DNA of 64,000 nt from Euonymus europaeus (GCA_963580455.1 OY756967.1:19948022-20012021), one strand, 5' to 3'; shown: positions 33,884 through 46,120, counted from the first letter of the stretch. The notes: generated by a model from the letters alone, not told the origin. Program-made: numbers and translations.

Positions 33884-34414
33884 ATGGAGAGATTAATGTT
33901 TGTTTTCTGCCTCATAATTGTTCTTCAAATTCATTCAGCAATTGGAGATGGAGGAGGACTACAAGATGACCCTAGAACACTTGGGAAACCACCTCCATCC
34001 AAGCTTATAGCAGACACAATTTCTATATTGAAGAGATCCCATGAAAGTTACTGGGGAAAAATCAAGACTTTTGTCCATGAAATGCATTCAAAGTTTTCTC
34101 CTCCGAATCTAGAGTAAGATTTTATCTATTATATTTTCTTTTGGTTCCTTGAGATTAATAATAATTGGGAAGATAATGTTATTGAAATGTTTGTGTCCAG
34201 TTTCAGGGGTTCAGAGGAATCCAAACCAGAAATTGAAAATGGCGCCGGAGGAAAAATGAAGGCGGCGGCCGAGAAGACCTTCGAATCATGCAAAGGAACT
34301 GTGGAGGAATCGGCGAAATCTGCAGTGGAAGTTGTCGGGCATGCGATGCATAAGACGGCAGATGTTGTGAAGGAGGGCATGACCGGTAAAGAACACCACC
34401 ATGACGAGCTCTAA
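33884..34414 (+). CDS. Small secretory-pathway protein, LEA-like, C-terminal HDEL
   Basis: Two exons, 33884-34113 and 34201-34414, joined by an 87-bp phase-2 GT-AG intron, encode 147 residues. A hydrophobic signal peptide (about 1-22, MERLMFVFCLIIVLQ) is followed by DDPRTLGKPPPSK and a helical stretch (SYWGKIKTFVHEMHSKF). Exon 2 is Ala/Glu/Lys-rich (KMKAAAEKTFESC, EESAKSAVEV, HKTADVVKEGM), reminiscent of late-embryogenesis-abundant amphipathic helices. The last four residues are HDEL, the plant ER retrieval signal, preceded by KEHH. Predicted site: ER lumen. A TATA-like run lies near 33806-33815. No named family is recognised; function unknown. Confidence 0.8.
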
Positions 34415-34734
34415 TAAAATATGGAGCCTTACTTTTGTTTTTTATTGCTTGCTTTTCTTTTACTTTCTCTGTTGTCTTTTGTTTTTTTGTTTTTTGTTTT
34501 TTTTATCATTTCTATCATTTTTTTATCATTTCTATGTCATGTCTTTAATGCAAGTAATGCAAGTAATACAAGATAATTTGTTGAAAAGTGTTTCGTTTAT
34601 TCTCAGTACACTGTAAGCTATTTTTTAATTGTTTTAATGTCTTTTGAACCGTGAACGCTTCATATAAGATTGACTTTTGAACATGATGATCTAAACTCGA
34701 GCCGACACAAAAAGAGATGGTATGACATGATCTA

Positions 34735-34852
34735 CTGTCCGTTTGGATCAGAGTATGTTGATAGAGTATAAACTCTCGTAAAACGTAAAAGCTGAGAGTA
34801 TCTGAGAATATGGAGACAGAGTATAAGTTTATACTCTGACACAAACGGAGGT
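34735..34852. mobile_element. Small MITE-like inverted repeat (118 bp)
   Basis: Ends CTGTCCGTTTGGATCAGAGTAT and, on the other strand, ACCTCCGTTTGTGTCAGAGTAT form imperfect terminal inverted repeats, flanked by CTA on both sides (34732-34734 and 34853-34855). Superfamily not certain. Confidence 0.55.
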
Positions 34853-34919
34853 CTAATATGATCTATTTTTGGGGATAAAATATAATTCATACAGAAGAAT
34901 TGATTTTGGCATTGAAATG

Positions 34920-35440
34920 ATCAATATTGTACAGGTAAAGAGAGTGTAACCTAAACGAAAATGTTAAATATCTCTAAATTTCTCAAATGAGTAATGCCTG
35001 TGATTTTAAATTTAAAAATGAAATCAAATCTGATGAGGATAATTATCATTTCCAATAATATTAAGACACGTGGCAAATTATCAACATCAAACACCCTCAC
35101 ACTATGTTGCTCGTGTGGCAAGGTATTATTCACCACTACATGAATTCGATTAATGGGAAGCGCCTCAGCTATATAAAGGGGATTATCCTACAGGAAAAAG
35201 GGATCACTTCTTTTTCATTCACGTACCATACATTCCCAAGAGCACCGAGCAATGTTCTTTGGAGAATTATCTGTGCTAGTATCTGACTTAAGCGTCGAAT
35301 CGTCAACGCCAAAGTACACTCTTTGGTGGGCCTCTAGCTTATGTTTGCTCATCCACACAGGTCATCACCCCGACGAGAAGATCACTTGACCGAAGAAGAC
35401 CTAATTCGGCCTTATACTGATACGTCATCTTGTTTTGGGA
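34920..35440 (+). mobile_element. Possible LTR or TRIM remnant
   Basis: A TATAAAG box (near 35172), ACTTCTTTTTCATTCACGTA, GACTTAAGCGTCG and CATCACCCCGACGAGAAGATC occur in the order seen in the LTRs of some plant gypsy and TRIM elements. No partner LTR or target duplication found. Confidence 0.4.
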
Positions 35441-35494
35441 CATCATCAAAATCTTATGATTATGATGAGTGTTACATAAATTATAGATGCTTTA

Positions 35495-35625
35495 TAGATA
35501 TTTAGCACTACCATTTTTTTACACTACATACGAGCGTTTCTGTAAAGGGGGTTTTAGGTTGCTGTGGTGCTAAATATCCCTAAAACCCCTTACAAAAACA
35601 CCCATATGTAGTGTAAAAGAATTAA
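35495..35625. repeat. Imperfect palindrome downstream of LIP1
   Basis: Two arms of about 42 bp (from TTTTACACTACATACG at 35517 to TTTTAGG, and its complement ending near 35619) pair around a short centre. A second overlapping pair (GATATTTAGCAC near 35497 and GTGCTAAATATC near 35567) could form an alternative stem. Probably a small foldback MITE, just past the 3' end of the LIP1 gene. Confidence 0.7.
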
Positions 35626-35741
35626 GTGATCAAATTATAATAATACAAGCTAATATAAGGAAGTGAATCAATATGACAAATACATTTCTCTTGGCTATGG
35701 AAATTCTTTCTGAGCCAGGAATGGCCCAGACGGGGATATCA

Positions 35742-38700
35742 TCAGACATTGATATCGGTGCTTTTTGACCTCACAGTGCTGCTCAATTCTTGGGCACTAC
35801 TCAAGGAAAATTTCAGAAAACTATAATTCTCAGGCATTGAAGCTGGCTGCTGAGGATAAAGTGTGGGAGGTGGTGTGAGATTGCGTTGCGCTGGAAGGGG
35901 TGGGAGCATGTTGTACTTGTAGGGGTCGCCACATAAACTGCAGAAGTACAAACATATGGTTAGAAGCACTTCAAACAGGCAGAAATCCAAATTAGAGAAA
36001 AGATAGGGAGATCCTGCCATCGGACGTGCTCAATTCTTTTATGTTTCCAATTAGAAAATGCGGAAATTAATAAATAAATTATACTTTAGCACTCTGAAAC
36101 TTTGGTTTTTTGGCACTTGTATTCCTGGAGGCCATCTCTCTACCCTCTCGTAATTCCTCTTTTGCACCTTCTTGGTATACTACTTAAATGAATTTATTTT
36201 CCATTCAAACAAAAACACAGCCAGAAACATTTGAAAAGGCAAGAATACAAGCTGTTGAGAAAAGATTGTTAAACCTAATTCCACAGAGGATCTAATGCCA
36301 GATCATAATCATAAAATGAAGAACATACCTTGATTCATGAAGTTTCTTCAATTGTTGGATCACCTGTTGGTTATGATCTTCCAAGAATTGAATCTTTATG
36401 TTTTTCAAGTTATGATCTAATAATAGGATTAGAACCATACTTATAGAAAAACTAATCATTCATCCTCAGGGACCAAAACCAAATTATCAGTATAATTAAT
36501 AGGAACAGGACCCTATAAATCATATCCTGAGATAACCGTCACAATAATTCAGATTAATATAATAGCTCACATGTCAAATCATCCTTATTTTAATAATATA
36601 ATCTACCGACTACTGTCGGCAGATTATTAATTCAACAATCTCCCACTTGGGCTATATGTTAATCTTGAATAATATTGTGTATCCGAAGTGTGCACCAAAG
36701 GCTATCTTTTCTTGAAACCATTACAATCTGGTCCATCAAATATATTAGCATGAGATCAAAGCAGCCTTCGTCACATTTATTCGTAACTAGACTCATCAAT
36801 GGTCACACATACTGACATATCCAATGACATAGATCAAGTATGGTTATGAAGCATGGAAACACATGCAATGTAATCTTTATCATGCATGTTTCCAACTGGT
36901 CCTCTTTAAACCGAATAGAGATCAACTTTATCTTCCACAAACTTAATGCATTACCGCAATTTGGAAGTTCACAAATGTTCAGAATGTAAAAACAAAAATG
37001 TTTATTCTGCAGAAAAACTTAGAACATAAAACAAAAACAATACAAAACACTCCCATTAAACCAGTACATCATCAAACTGTAAAACACCCATGTGAGCAAC
37101 ATGCTCATGAAAGACCTTGGGTGTTAAACCCTTAGTGAGTGGATCTGCTATCATGGAGTTTGTACCAATATGTTCTATACATATTTGACGATTCTGAACC
37201 CTTTCTTTAACAACAAGAAACTTAATGTCAATGTGTCTTGACTTCGAAGAGCTTCTATTGTTGTTAGAAAATAGCACAGCCGAATTATTATCACAGTATA
37301 TCTTTACTGGCCTTTCAATGCTGTCCATAATACGCAGCCCTGTGATAAAATTTCGTAGCCATTTTCCATAACATGATGCCTCATAACAAGCTATAAACTC
37401 AGCTTCCATAGTGGAAGAAGCTATAAGTGCCTGTTTGACACTTTTCCATGAAACAGCTCCTCCAGCCAACAAATAAATATAGCCAGTTGTGGATTTTTTA
37501 CTATCCAGGCATCCAGCAAAATCAGAATCAGAGTATCCAATGATCTCTAAATTCTCCGATTTCCGATATGTGAGCATGTAGTCCTTTGTTCTCTGTAAGT
37601 AACGCATAACCCGTTTGGCTGCTTTCCAATGATCCATTCCAGGATTACACAAATATCTGCCCAACATGCCAACTATGAACGCAATATCCGGACGCGTACA
37701 TAAGACTCCCTACAGCAGATGCGTAAGGATTCTTTTGCATCTCCTTAATTTCCATTTGATTTTTGGGGCATTGATCGAGACTAAATTTGTCTCCCTTAGC
37801 AATGGGCGTATTTCCTGGTGCACAATCCTTCATGCCGAATCTCTTAAGAATTCTTTCGATATAGCTCTTTTGTGATAATCCAAGAATACCTCGAGAACGA
37901 TCCCGATGTATCTGAATACCTAATACAAAAGAGGCGTCACCAAGATCTTTCATTTCAAATTTCTTTGTCAGAAATCTCTTGGTTTCGTGCAATAAGCCTA
38001 TATCACTACTTGCCAGTAGTATATCATCGACATATAACACCAAGAAAATAAATTTACTCCCACTGAACTTATGATAAACACAGTCATCAACCAAGTTTAC
38101 CTCAAAACCAAACGAGAGAATAACTTGATGAAACTTGTGATACCACTGACGAGAAGCCTGTTTGAGACCATAGATGGATTTCTTCAATTTACAGACCAGA
38201 TTATTTGAATTACCTAATACAAAATTTTCTGGCTGTACCATATAGATTGTTTCATCAATGTCACCATTTAGAAACGCAGTCTTTACATCTATCTGATGTA
38301 GCTCCATATTAAAATGAGCCACGAATGCCATTATAATCCTAAAAGAATCTTTCAAAGAAACTGGAGAGAAAGTTTCTTTATAATCAATGTCTTCCTTTTG
38401 AGTGAAACCCTTAGCGACTAGACGAGCCTTATATCTCTCGATATTGCCTTTTGAATCCCTTTTGGTTTTAAATATCCATTTGCAACCAATGAGTTTCGAA
38501 CCTTTAGGCAATTCGACAAGATCTCAAACATCATTGTCTTTCATGGATTTCATCTCATCATTCATAGCATCAATCCACTTTTGAGAATTAGAACTTTGTT
38601 TGGCTTGAGGGAAAGTGATTGGATCATCTTCCACTCCTATATCAAACTCATGTTCTTGGAGAAAGACAATATAATCATCTGAAATAGCATTTCTCCTTTC

Positions 38701-41700
38701 TCTATTGGATCTTCTTAATGGCATTTGTTCTTGAGGTTGTTGAGTTTGCTCTTGTGGAGCAATTTCTTCATTTTGGATGGGAAGTACCTCAGTGTTGTCT
38801 TGATTTTCTAGATTTGCATCTTGAACAATGTCAGGAAACATAAGCTGATCATTGTCAATAGCAACAATAGGAAGAGAAATAAATTCATCTTCAAAGACAA
38901 CATCTCTTATTTTATCTTCCCCCCCAAACTCATCATCCTCAAAAAATCTCGCATTTCCCGTCTCGAAAAATGACCTAGTAGAGGGATCATAGAATTTGAA
39001 ACCTCTTGACCTTTCGGAGTAGCCAACAAAATAGCAGCTAACAGTTTTGGAGTCCAATTTCCTTTCGTTCGGCCTGTACGGCCTTGCCTCAGCTGGACAT
39101 CCCCATATGTGCAAATGCCTTATGCTAGGCTTTTTGCCTAACCATTGCTCATAAGGTGTTTTAGCTACAGCTTTGCTAGGAACCCGATTAAGGATATAAA
39201 CCGCAGTCTTGAGTGCGTCTCCTCAGAGAGATTCTGGTAAAGAAGAATGTCTAATCATACTTCTTACCATGTCTTTAAGTGTTCTATTTCGCCTTTCCGC
39301 AACCCCATTCATGCTAGGATTACCCGGCATTGTGTATTGCGGGACGATTCCGCATTCCTCTAGTAATTTAGCAAAAGGTCCTGGACGTTGTTCACCTGAT
39401 CCATCATATCTACCGTAGTATTCACCACCACGGTCAGATCTGACAGCTTTTATGCTTTTGCCAAGTTGATTTTCAACTTCAGCTTTATAAGCCTTGAACA
39501 TATCCAGTGATTGAGACTTCTCATGGATTAAATATAAGTACCCATAACGGGAGAAATCGTCTATGAATGTGATAAAATACTGCTGACCATTCCATGAAGC
39601 TTTAGGGAATGGACCACATATGTTAGTATGAATCAATTCTAAGACGCCTGAACTCCTCTTGGCACCTAATTTCTTTATGTTTGTCTGTTTTCCCTTTATA
39701 CATGCGACGCAGACGTTAAAGTCTGTTGAGTCAAGGGAGTGAAGAATTCCATCTGACACAAGCCTGTCAATTCTCTGTTTAGAGATATGACCCAAACGCT
39801 TATGCCATAACATTAAAGAATCTTCAGTAGTCAATTTTCGTTTTGTACCACTTGAATGAGCATGTAGTGTTTCATGTAATGGGACAATAGTATCCAACAT
39901 ATACAAATTATCAATTAAAATACCGGTAGCAATTAAAGATGAATTTTCAAAAAGACTAAATTTATCATCTCCAAAAGAACAAATATACCCAAGTTTGTCC
40001 AAACTGGAAACAGAAATTAAGTTCCGTCTAAATGACGGTACTACATAGGTCTCTTCTAAATTCAAAATACAACCAGTTTTGAAAGATAATTTAAAAGTAG
40101 CTATTGCCTCCACTGCTACCCTTTTGCCATCGCCCACATAGATGAATCTTTCAGCATCAATTGACAGTCGGCTCCACAGGCAATCCTGTAGAGATACACT
40201 TATGTGAGTAGTAGCACCAGTATCTACCCACCAAGTGTATTTTGGTACAGAAGTTAAATTAACTTCAGAACAAACTAAATTGAGAAGTGTACCTTTCTTC
40301 ACACGCCAAGCAGCATATTTGGGACATTCTTTCTTCATGTGTCCACCTTTCTTGCAAAAGAAACAAGTGGATTCCTGATCCTGTCTCTTTTGCACCTTCT
40401 GTGGCACCTTCAGTGGTGTCCCAACTGCAGTTTCCTTCTTCTTAGGCAATTTTCTTTTCTTGCCCGTTGAGGAAGATGCCAAATGAGCACTGTTAGATAT
40501 CTTATCACCCTGAAATCTTTCCTCTTCTAGCACACATTGAGCTATAAGCTCATTCAGTGACCATTTCATCGGTTTGGTGTTATAACTCACCTTTAGTTGA
40601 CTGAATTGTGCAGGAAGAGAGATAAGAACCAAATGCACGAACAAGTCATCAGACAGCTCTAACTTAAGTGCTTTCAGTTTTGTGGTGAGATTAAACATCT
40701 TCATGATGTACTCCCGTACGTTTCCGCGACCATTGTACTTCATTGAAACAAGACTACTCAAAAAAGTACTTGTTTCAGCTTTTTCGTTTTTAACGAAAAG
40801 CTTTTCAATGTCCGCCAGGAACGTCTTAGTATTTTCCTCAGGCACATTGCCCCTGAATTATTCAGGAATGGAAAGTTTCATGATCATGACACTCATGCGA
40901 TTAGAACGGTCCCACCTCTCATAGTCCCGTTTAGCCTCAGGGGAACTAATATCAGTGAGAGGAAGATGACGTTCTGTCCGAAGTGCAAGGTCAAGATCCA
41001 TACAACCGAGAACGGTTAAAACCATTTCTTTCCAGACCTTGAAGTTTGTGCCATTAAGCACAGGAACTGAATTGATATTGGCAGAAACATTTGTAACATT
41101 TGCAGATACTGAACAAGGAATACATACATAATAAGCTCACAGTAATTTCATGTTATAAACAAAACATAATTAAATGCAATTATTTGTATAACATGAACAT
41201 AAATAATGGGCAAATAACAAGATACCGAGTGCAACATTGATAAATTGCCTTTGGACATAAAAATCAACTGCAAATAGTACTCTCAATGCAATAATCAAAT
41301 ATTGACAGTAAATCCTGTCAAGCAATAAGCCTTCATTTGGGCCGACCTATTACCCACATGGTAAACTTGATAACCGTCACATATTTATTATTACAGGTGT
41401 ATCTATTATTCGGCCAAACAATAATCTTCCTTTGGGCCGATCATTACTCGCATGAATAATAATACACACATCTTAATATTTCATAAATAAACAAATCAAC
41501 ACAACAGAGGCTACTTTGGCAACATATTATATCAATCCATTTATCTGAAATACAGATGAAGTTGCCAGCCCATATGGCCCTTATAATTATTGTAGACTTT
41601 AATGCAATTTATAGCAATTAAACTTACAAAAATAAATTGCACAAAAAATTAATAAAAGCATAAAGGTGAGCCCATAAATAAAATTAGACACAATATCCTT

Positions 41701-44700
41701 ATGGTCTAATTTAATTAAAGTCTACTTTAATTATTTATACCAAAACTCTTAATTAATTGAACTTAATCCAAAATATATGAAAAATGATCAAGCCCATTAA
41801 ACAAAATGACAAACCCATCATTTGAAGATTATGGCCCGTAAAGCTTAAAGCCCATAAATGTTAAGTGGCCCAAAATGCATGAAAGCCCAAAATCTATAAA
41901 GCCCGAATCGTTAGCCGGCCCAAAACCCATAAGAAACGGGTTGAAGACAGACAGGTCACGCGACCCGTCTTCTTCACCCGAAACGCTTCACAGCTGAAGA
42001 AGACGCAGCAGCCGCAGGTGGCGCGGCTGCCGCTGCCGTTTCCGGCGTCTCCCATGCCGGAAAAGTTGCCTGACTAGGTCTGTAGCAGAAAAACAGGTTT
42101 TGGTGGCTGAAAAACCAGATCGAGTGGATCGGTTTTTCTGGATCGGCCACCCCTGCCATGCCTTGACAGCGCTGTTACCGGAGATTTGGGCTGAGTTCGG
42201 CTAGCCGGTGCCAACCCGTGACACCGGAAACTTCAATAACATGCATGATTGAAGGTGAAACCGGATCGGGCAGAGCAAAAAAAACAATTCCAGATTTTTT
42301 TTTTCTTCTTGCGGGCTTGTTCAACAGCAGATAGCTCAATTCTTAAAATAACAGAAGACCAAAAACTTGATCCATATCATAACTTGATTTTGGCTTCCCC
42401 GATTAATGGATCGGGTAGCCTTTTATCAAGAACAAAAAAAAACTTTTTTTTTTCTTCCGGATTATCAAAATAATCTAGCACAACAATATGCTTAGACTTT
42501 TAGAGAGCCCAATTATTATAATCTAGCACAACGGCTCCGATACCAATTGTTAAACTTAATTCCACGGAGGATCTAATGTCAGATCATAATCATAAAATAA
42601 AGAACATACCTTGATCCATGAAGTTTCTTCAATTGTTGGATCACCTGTTGGTTATGATCTTCCAAGAATTGAATCTTTATGTTTTTCAAGTTATGATCTA
42701 ATAATAGGATTAAAACCATACTTATAGAAAAACTAATCATTCATCCTCAGGGACCAAAATCAAATTATCAGTATAATTAATAGGAACAGGACCCTATAAA
42801 ATAACCGTCACAATAATTCAGATTAATATAATAGCCCACATGTCAAATCAACCTTATTTTAATAATAATCTACCAACTACTGTCGGCAGATTATTAATTC
42901 AACAAAGCACACCTCGTGTTCTTGTAAAACGGGTCATCACTTAAATTCTCATCTAGGCGCTGGGCAGTTCCTTGAACGGGAGAAATAGACCACGGACTTG
43001 GTGCTGGTAACTCATCCGAAAAATATCTTTGCCTGATCAACTGTGAAGGAATTGCAAACATGTATACTTACTTGCATAGATGTCCATGTCTATGTATGGG
43101 AGCGCGCGCATGTGTGTGAGAGATAGACACAGCACACGCACCATACGAAAAAATTTCATCATAGCTTCCTTGTCATATCTTGCTTCTTTTGCAGCCTGTC
43201 CATTATGAGCAATAAACCACATGTTCATATTAGAATACATAACAAATTATAACTGATTTCTGTTCGAGACAGTGTCGTCCAAAATATTATCTATTAGCTT
43301 AATTATATATTTATATCCCTCATTGAGCACAAATGCATTTCGCTTCTCAGCTCAAATTTTGTAATCAACGTAACAGATCTTTCACAAGTCTGCCAAATAT
43401 CCGTATACATTCCCAATTAAGAATCAGTTAGCTAAATAATGATAGGTCTAGCCGTGTAGGTATACTACTAAATAGTCAAATCAGGCGTACCATCACCATA
43501 TACTAGTTTTAAGCAATCATTTGATTTTTCAAAACAGAAAATGGTTTTGAAAACATCAAACAAACATACCGTAGAATTCTAAATGTAAATGCCGTCATGT
43601 TGTGAAATACTAAAAACAACCACATACACAGAATGCAGTGATAAAGATGCATACTGCTATGAGGCCTCCATTGGCATGAAAGCTTTCAGTTAGTGGAAGT
43701 TCCTCAGTTGATGGAAGCAAGCCCTGCTTCTCAACCCATTGACAAGCTACATCAACAAGGTTGCCACTGCTTCCTCTAGTACCCTCCTTTGAAACAACAT
43801 CAGCTTTGTTACCAATAACAACACAAGAGACAGGAAGACCACAAGGGCCTCCAGCAGCTAGAGGAGCTGAAAATGTCCCATTTGCAGCAATCTCGGTGGC
43901 CCACTCCTGCAAGCTTGTCTTTGTCCTTCGCTGAGAAAGGTCATGGAAAAAAATAACACCTATACAAATTTGAGAATAGTGGTGAGTGGAAAAGCAACAA
44001 TGACAAAGAATGCAACTGCCACAAAGGCTAAATAGTTGCAACGTGAAAAAGAATCAGGAAGGGAGTCTTAATAATGAATACTTGTGGCAGACCGCAGGCT
44101 TATAATTTAAATAGCCTAGTAGTTTATAATGTCAAACTCTAGATCATCAGTGAACATCTAATATGAAATAAAAAGTATTAATGTAAGAAAAACACAAGGA
44201 AAGACATCATATGTGTCACATCCACATATGGGAAAAAAATTCTCATGTTCACAGCCATAATAAACCAAAAGGTTTATATATAAAAGAAGCAAGACTAAAA
44301 TGGTCAAATATAAAAAAAATTCATTACATTTCACCCTCTTTTTTCAGGCAAATTCAACATGTTGAAAATAGAGTACTCACCATTAATTTGTGAATAGAAA
44401 AGAGGTCTACAATCTTTGTAACGTTCTGTCCAGACACATCCCAGAGTTCCACAAAAAATTCTTGCTCCACATCACCTTTAATGCTACTAGATGAGCTACC
44501 AGAATTTTCGTGAGCAGTATGCTGAATAAGAAACCAGCAAACATTTGTGAAAAACAAGAATTCCACTAAGGGGACTAACTTCTTTAGAGTAATGAGGTGA
44601 CACTGAGTTTCACCTTCACTTCCACTGTACATCCAATTGTCTCGGAGGGCCGAGCAACAGAAGAACCTTTTACTATCAGATGAACCAGAGAAGTCTTCCC

Positions 44701-46120
44701 CACCCCTAGGAAAAAATTTGAAGATGATGCTTATAATCAAAATCTTAAGTCAGACGGAAAATAAGAAGAAAAGGAAAAAAGCAAGCGCACAAAAATTCCA
44801 TAGTGGAATTTAACTTCAAGGGGCATTCCCTCTAACCACTTTACTTGCATGCCAAATCAAAAACCGACACAACTGAGGATGTCAGGCACTTAAACTTGGA
44901 TCAACTCTGTCCCATTACAAGGACCACAAAATGGACCAATTTATGGTTCACATAATTGACATATTATCATTATCTCCATCGAGAATAAAAAGAGAATGTC
45001 CAGCACATATACAAACTCATTTACCAGCTCCAATAAAGTGAAATCTGTTGGCCTAGCACACCAAGATAGATCACTTGCAGATCGTGTCTTTTTTAATGAA
45101 AATGTACTAAACAACGACTCAGAAGGTCAATGCCTTTCTGAACATCCAATCTTAATGCACAATGCTCTTCAACAAAGAGTCTCCAAATTCAAAGTTAGTT
45201 GTCCATACAAACCAAATCTGGTTCAGTGGTACAAGGTCCACTCAAATGTAATTTCTAATTTTCTATGGAAGAATAAACTTAAAAAGTTCCATCCCAAATT
45301 AATTGATGAATCAGAGAATGCTACAACTAGAGATAAACTAGAAGGTACACTTAACTTATTAAGCACCAAGAAGGTGCAGAGAATACCTACAGGAGGCTAA
45401 GCTAATGGCCCCTAAAAAGTAGTTGCAGAAAGGAGAAGTCCAAAGATGAACACAACTAAAATTAGATAATGCACAGCCACGAAGTAGAAACCAGCATCAA
45501 CTCTTAGTTCAGAATGAATACAACCTTGTCTTCTTAAACTCATCCAGTTTTAACAACTCATGAGCAATACATAATAGTTTTTCTCAAGTTTATGCAGCTA
45601 TGTATGAAAAAATAATAATCTAAAGCTATTAGCTAAAACACCCATAAACCAAGTTATACCATTGTTTTTCACAGGAACATCTAGAATCATGATCCAATCT
45701 CACGTCTTTAAAACCTCTCAATCTACACCATTCGTCGGTCCAATCCCTAGATTAAAGTTTATTTTAACTTTACTGAGAAGTAACAACTACAAAGTGTAGC
45801 AATACCCAGATCCTGTGCATTTGAAAATTCCAGTATCAGTGGCCATAATCAATACAAAAAGGACTTCTCCAAAAGAATGCATGAAACACCGCCACACAAA
45901 CCATATATGCAAACAAACGTGCAACCCATATAAACCTAAAACTACCAAAATACCTGAATCACCTTCAACTTTTTTTCTTTTTTCTTTTAATAAATTATTT
46001 ATTTTATATCATAAGGGGAGAACACGGACCTGAATCACCAACAACTAGAACACGGACCTGCCCGCAAGGCGGCCAGCCATTTTGCTCCTTGTTTTGCCTC
46101 TCACGGTCCCTCCAAAACAT
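35742..46120 (-). CDS. LIP1-like Ras-related small GTPase, seven exons, frameshifted
   Basis: Minus-strand exons 46030-46120, 44614-44705, 44381-44521, 43655-43959, 43142-43195, 42913-43040 and 35742-35937 have compatible phases and GT-AG sites and would encode about 335 residues, the size of Arabidopsis LIP1 (LIGHT INSENSITIVE PERIOD1), a plant GTPase linked to light input to the clock. Motifs: MFWRDRERQ start, GDSGVGKTS (P-loop, 28-36), FFVELWDVSG (switch II), VVIGNKAD (G4), and a Pro-rich tail QRNLTPPPTLYPQQP. Exon 3 is 141 nt where the flanking phases require 142: one base is missing between SG and the expected HERYKD-type codons. Without compensation the product truncates within the GTPase fold. 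The last intron holds a 6.6-kb copia element. Confidence 0.9.
36267..36637 (-). repeat. 3' LTR of copia element 2
   Basis: 371-bp LTR with TG...CA ends; contains a 12-bp segment (in CATATCCTGAGAT, near 36520) absent from the partner. Confidence 0.93.
37056..41110 (-). pseudogene. gag-pol of copia element 2, several breaks
   Basis: Minus-strand frames in order: GAG (from VLNGTNFKVWKE near 41061), a CCHC knuckle (CFFCKKGGHMKKEC), protease (WWVDTGATTHI), integrase (LWHKRLGH, then CVACIKGKQ, then the FIDDFSRYGYLY core), RT (KARLVAKGF, YVDDILLASSD) and RNase H (SDSDFAGC, STMEAEFIACYEA, SRHIDIKF). Breaks: TAA at 40858-40860 in GAG; TGA at 39223-39225, where Trp is usual after LPESL; TGA at 38524-38526, where Trp is usual after KDNDV; and a deletion of about 14 bp near 37693, where MYA runs directly into the CTRPDIA region and changes frame. 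Not functional. Confidence 0.93.
41111..42533 (-). other. 5' leader of copia element 2
   Basis: About 1.4 kb between the primer-binding site and GAG. AT-rich except for a GC-rich patch (41930-42240) with an Ala-rich chance frame. Repeated CCCATAAA and GGCCCAAAA phrases occur at 41780-41935. Likely an untranslated leader. Confidence 0.6.
42534..42545 (-). other. Primer-binding site of copia element 2
   Basis: TGGTATCGGAGC on the minus strand, two bases from the 5' LTR; the same variant as in copia element 1. Confidence 0.88.
42548..42904 (-). repeat. 5' LTR of copia element 2
   Basis: 357-bp LTR with TG...CA ends, bordered on its left by the tRNA-Met primer-binding site; carries the two small deletions relative to the partner. 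Confidence 0.93.
44706..46029 (-). other. Intron 1 of LIP1
   Basis: 1.3-kb intron bounded by GTCCGT at the donor and TTTCCTAG at the acceptor. The open frame of 134 codons on the opposite strand (44996-45400) lacks any family signal and is taken as chance. Confidence 0.6.

Larger units (their letters stand above)
36267..42904 (-). mobile_element. Decayed Ty1/copia element in the last LIP1 intron
   Basis: A 6638-bp element in the same orientation as LIP1. LTRs 36267-36637 (371 bp) and 42548-42904 (357 bp) begin TGTTAAAC and end TTCAACA in window orientation. The 14-bp length difference comes from a 12-bp and a 2-bp indel, and there are several substitutions, so the insertion is older than copia element 1. 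The primer-binding site TGGTATCGGAGC (42534-42545) is next to the 5' LTR and a purine tract (about 36638-36650) next to the 3' LTR. The flanks AAGAT and AAGCA agree at only three of five bases. Its right edge lies 8 bp inside the intron donor (GT at 42911-42912). Confidence 0.95.

Noticed and set aside
34401..34616. Phe/Leu-rich ORF after the HDEL gene
   Set aside because: It comes from T-rich 3' flank sequence and starts within the last codons of the HDEL gene.
41974..42159. Ala-rich ORF in the leader of copia element 2
   Set aside because: It depends on a GC-rich patch in the untranslated leader and has no GAG similarity.
44996..45400. 134-codon open frame on the plus strand
   Set aside because: It lies inside LIP1 intron 1 on the opposite strand, has no recognisable domain and is not bounded by convincing gene signals.
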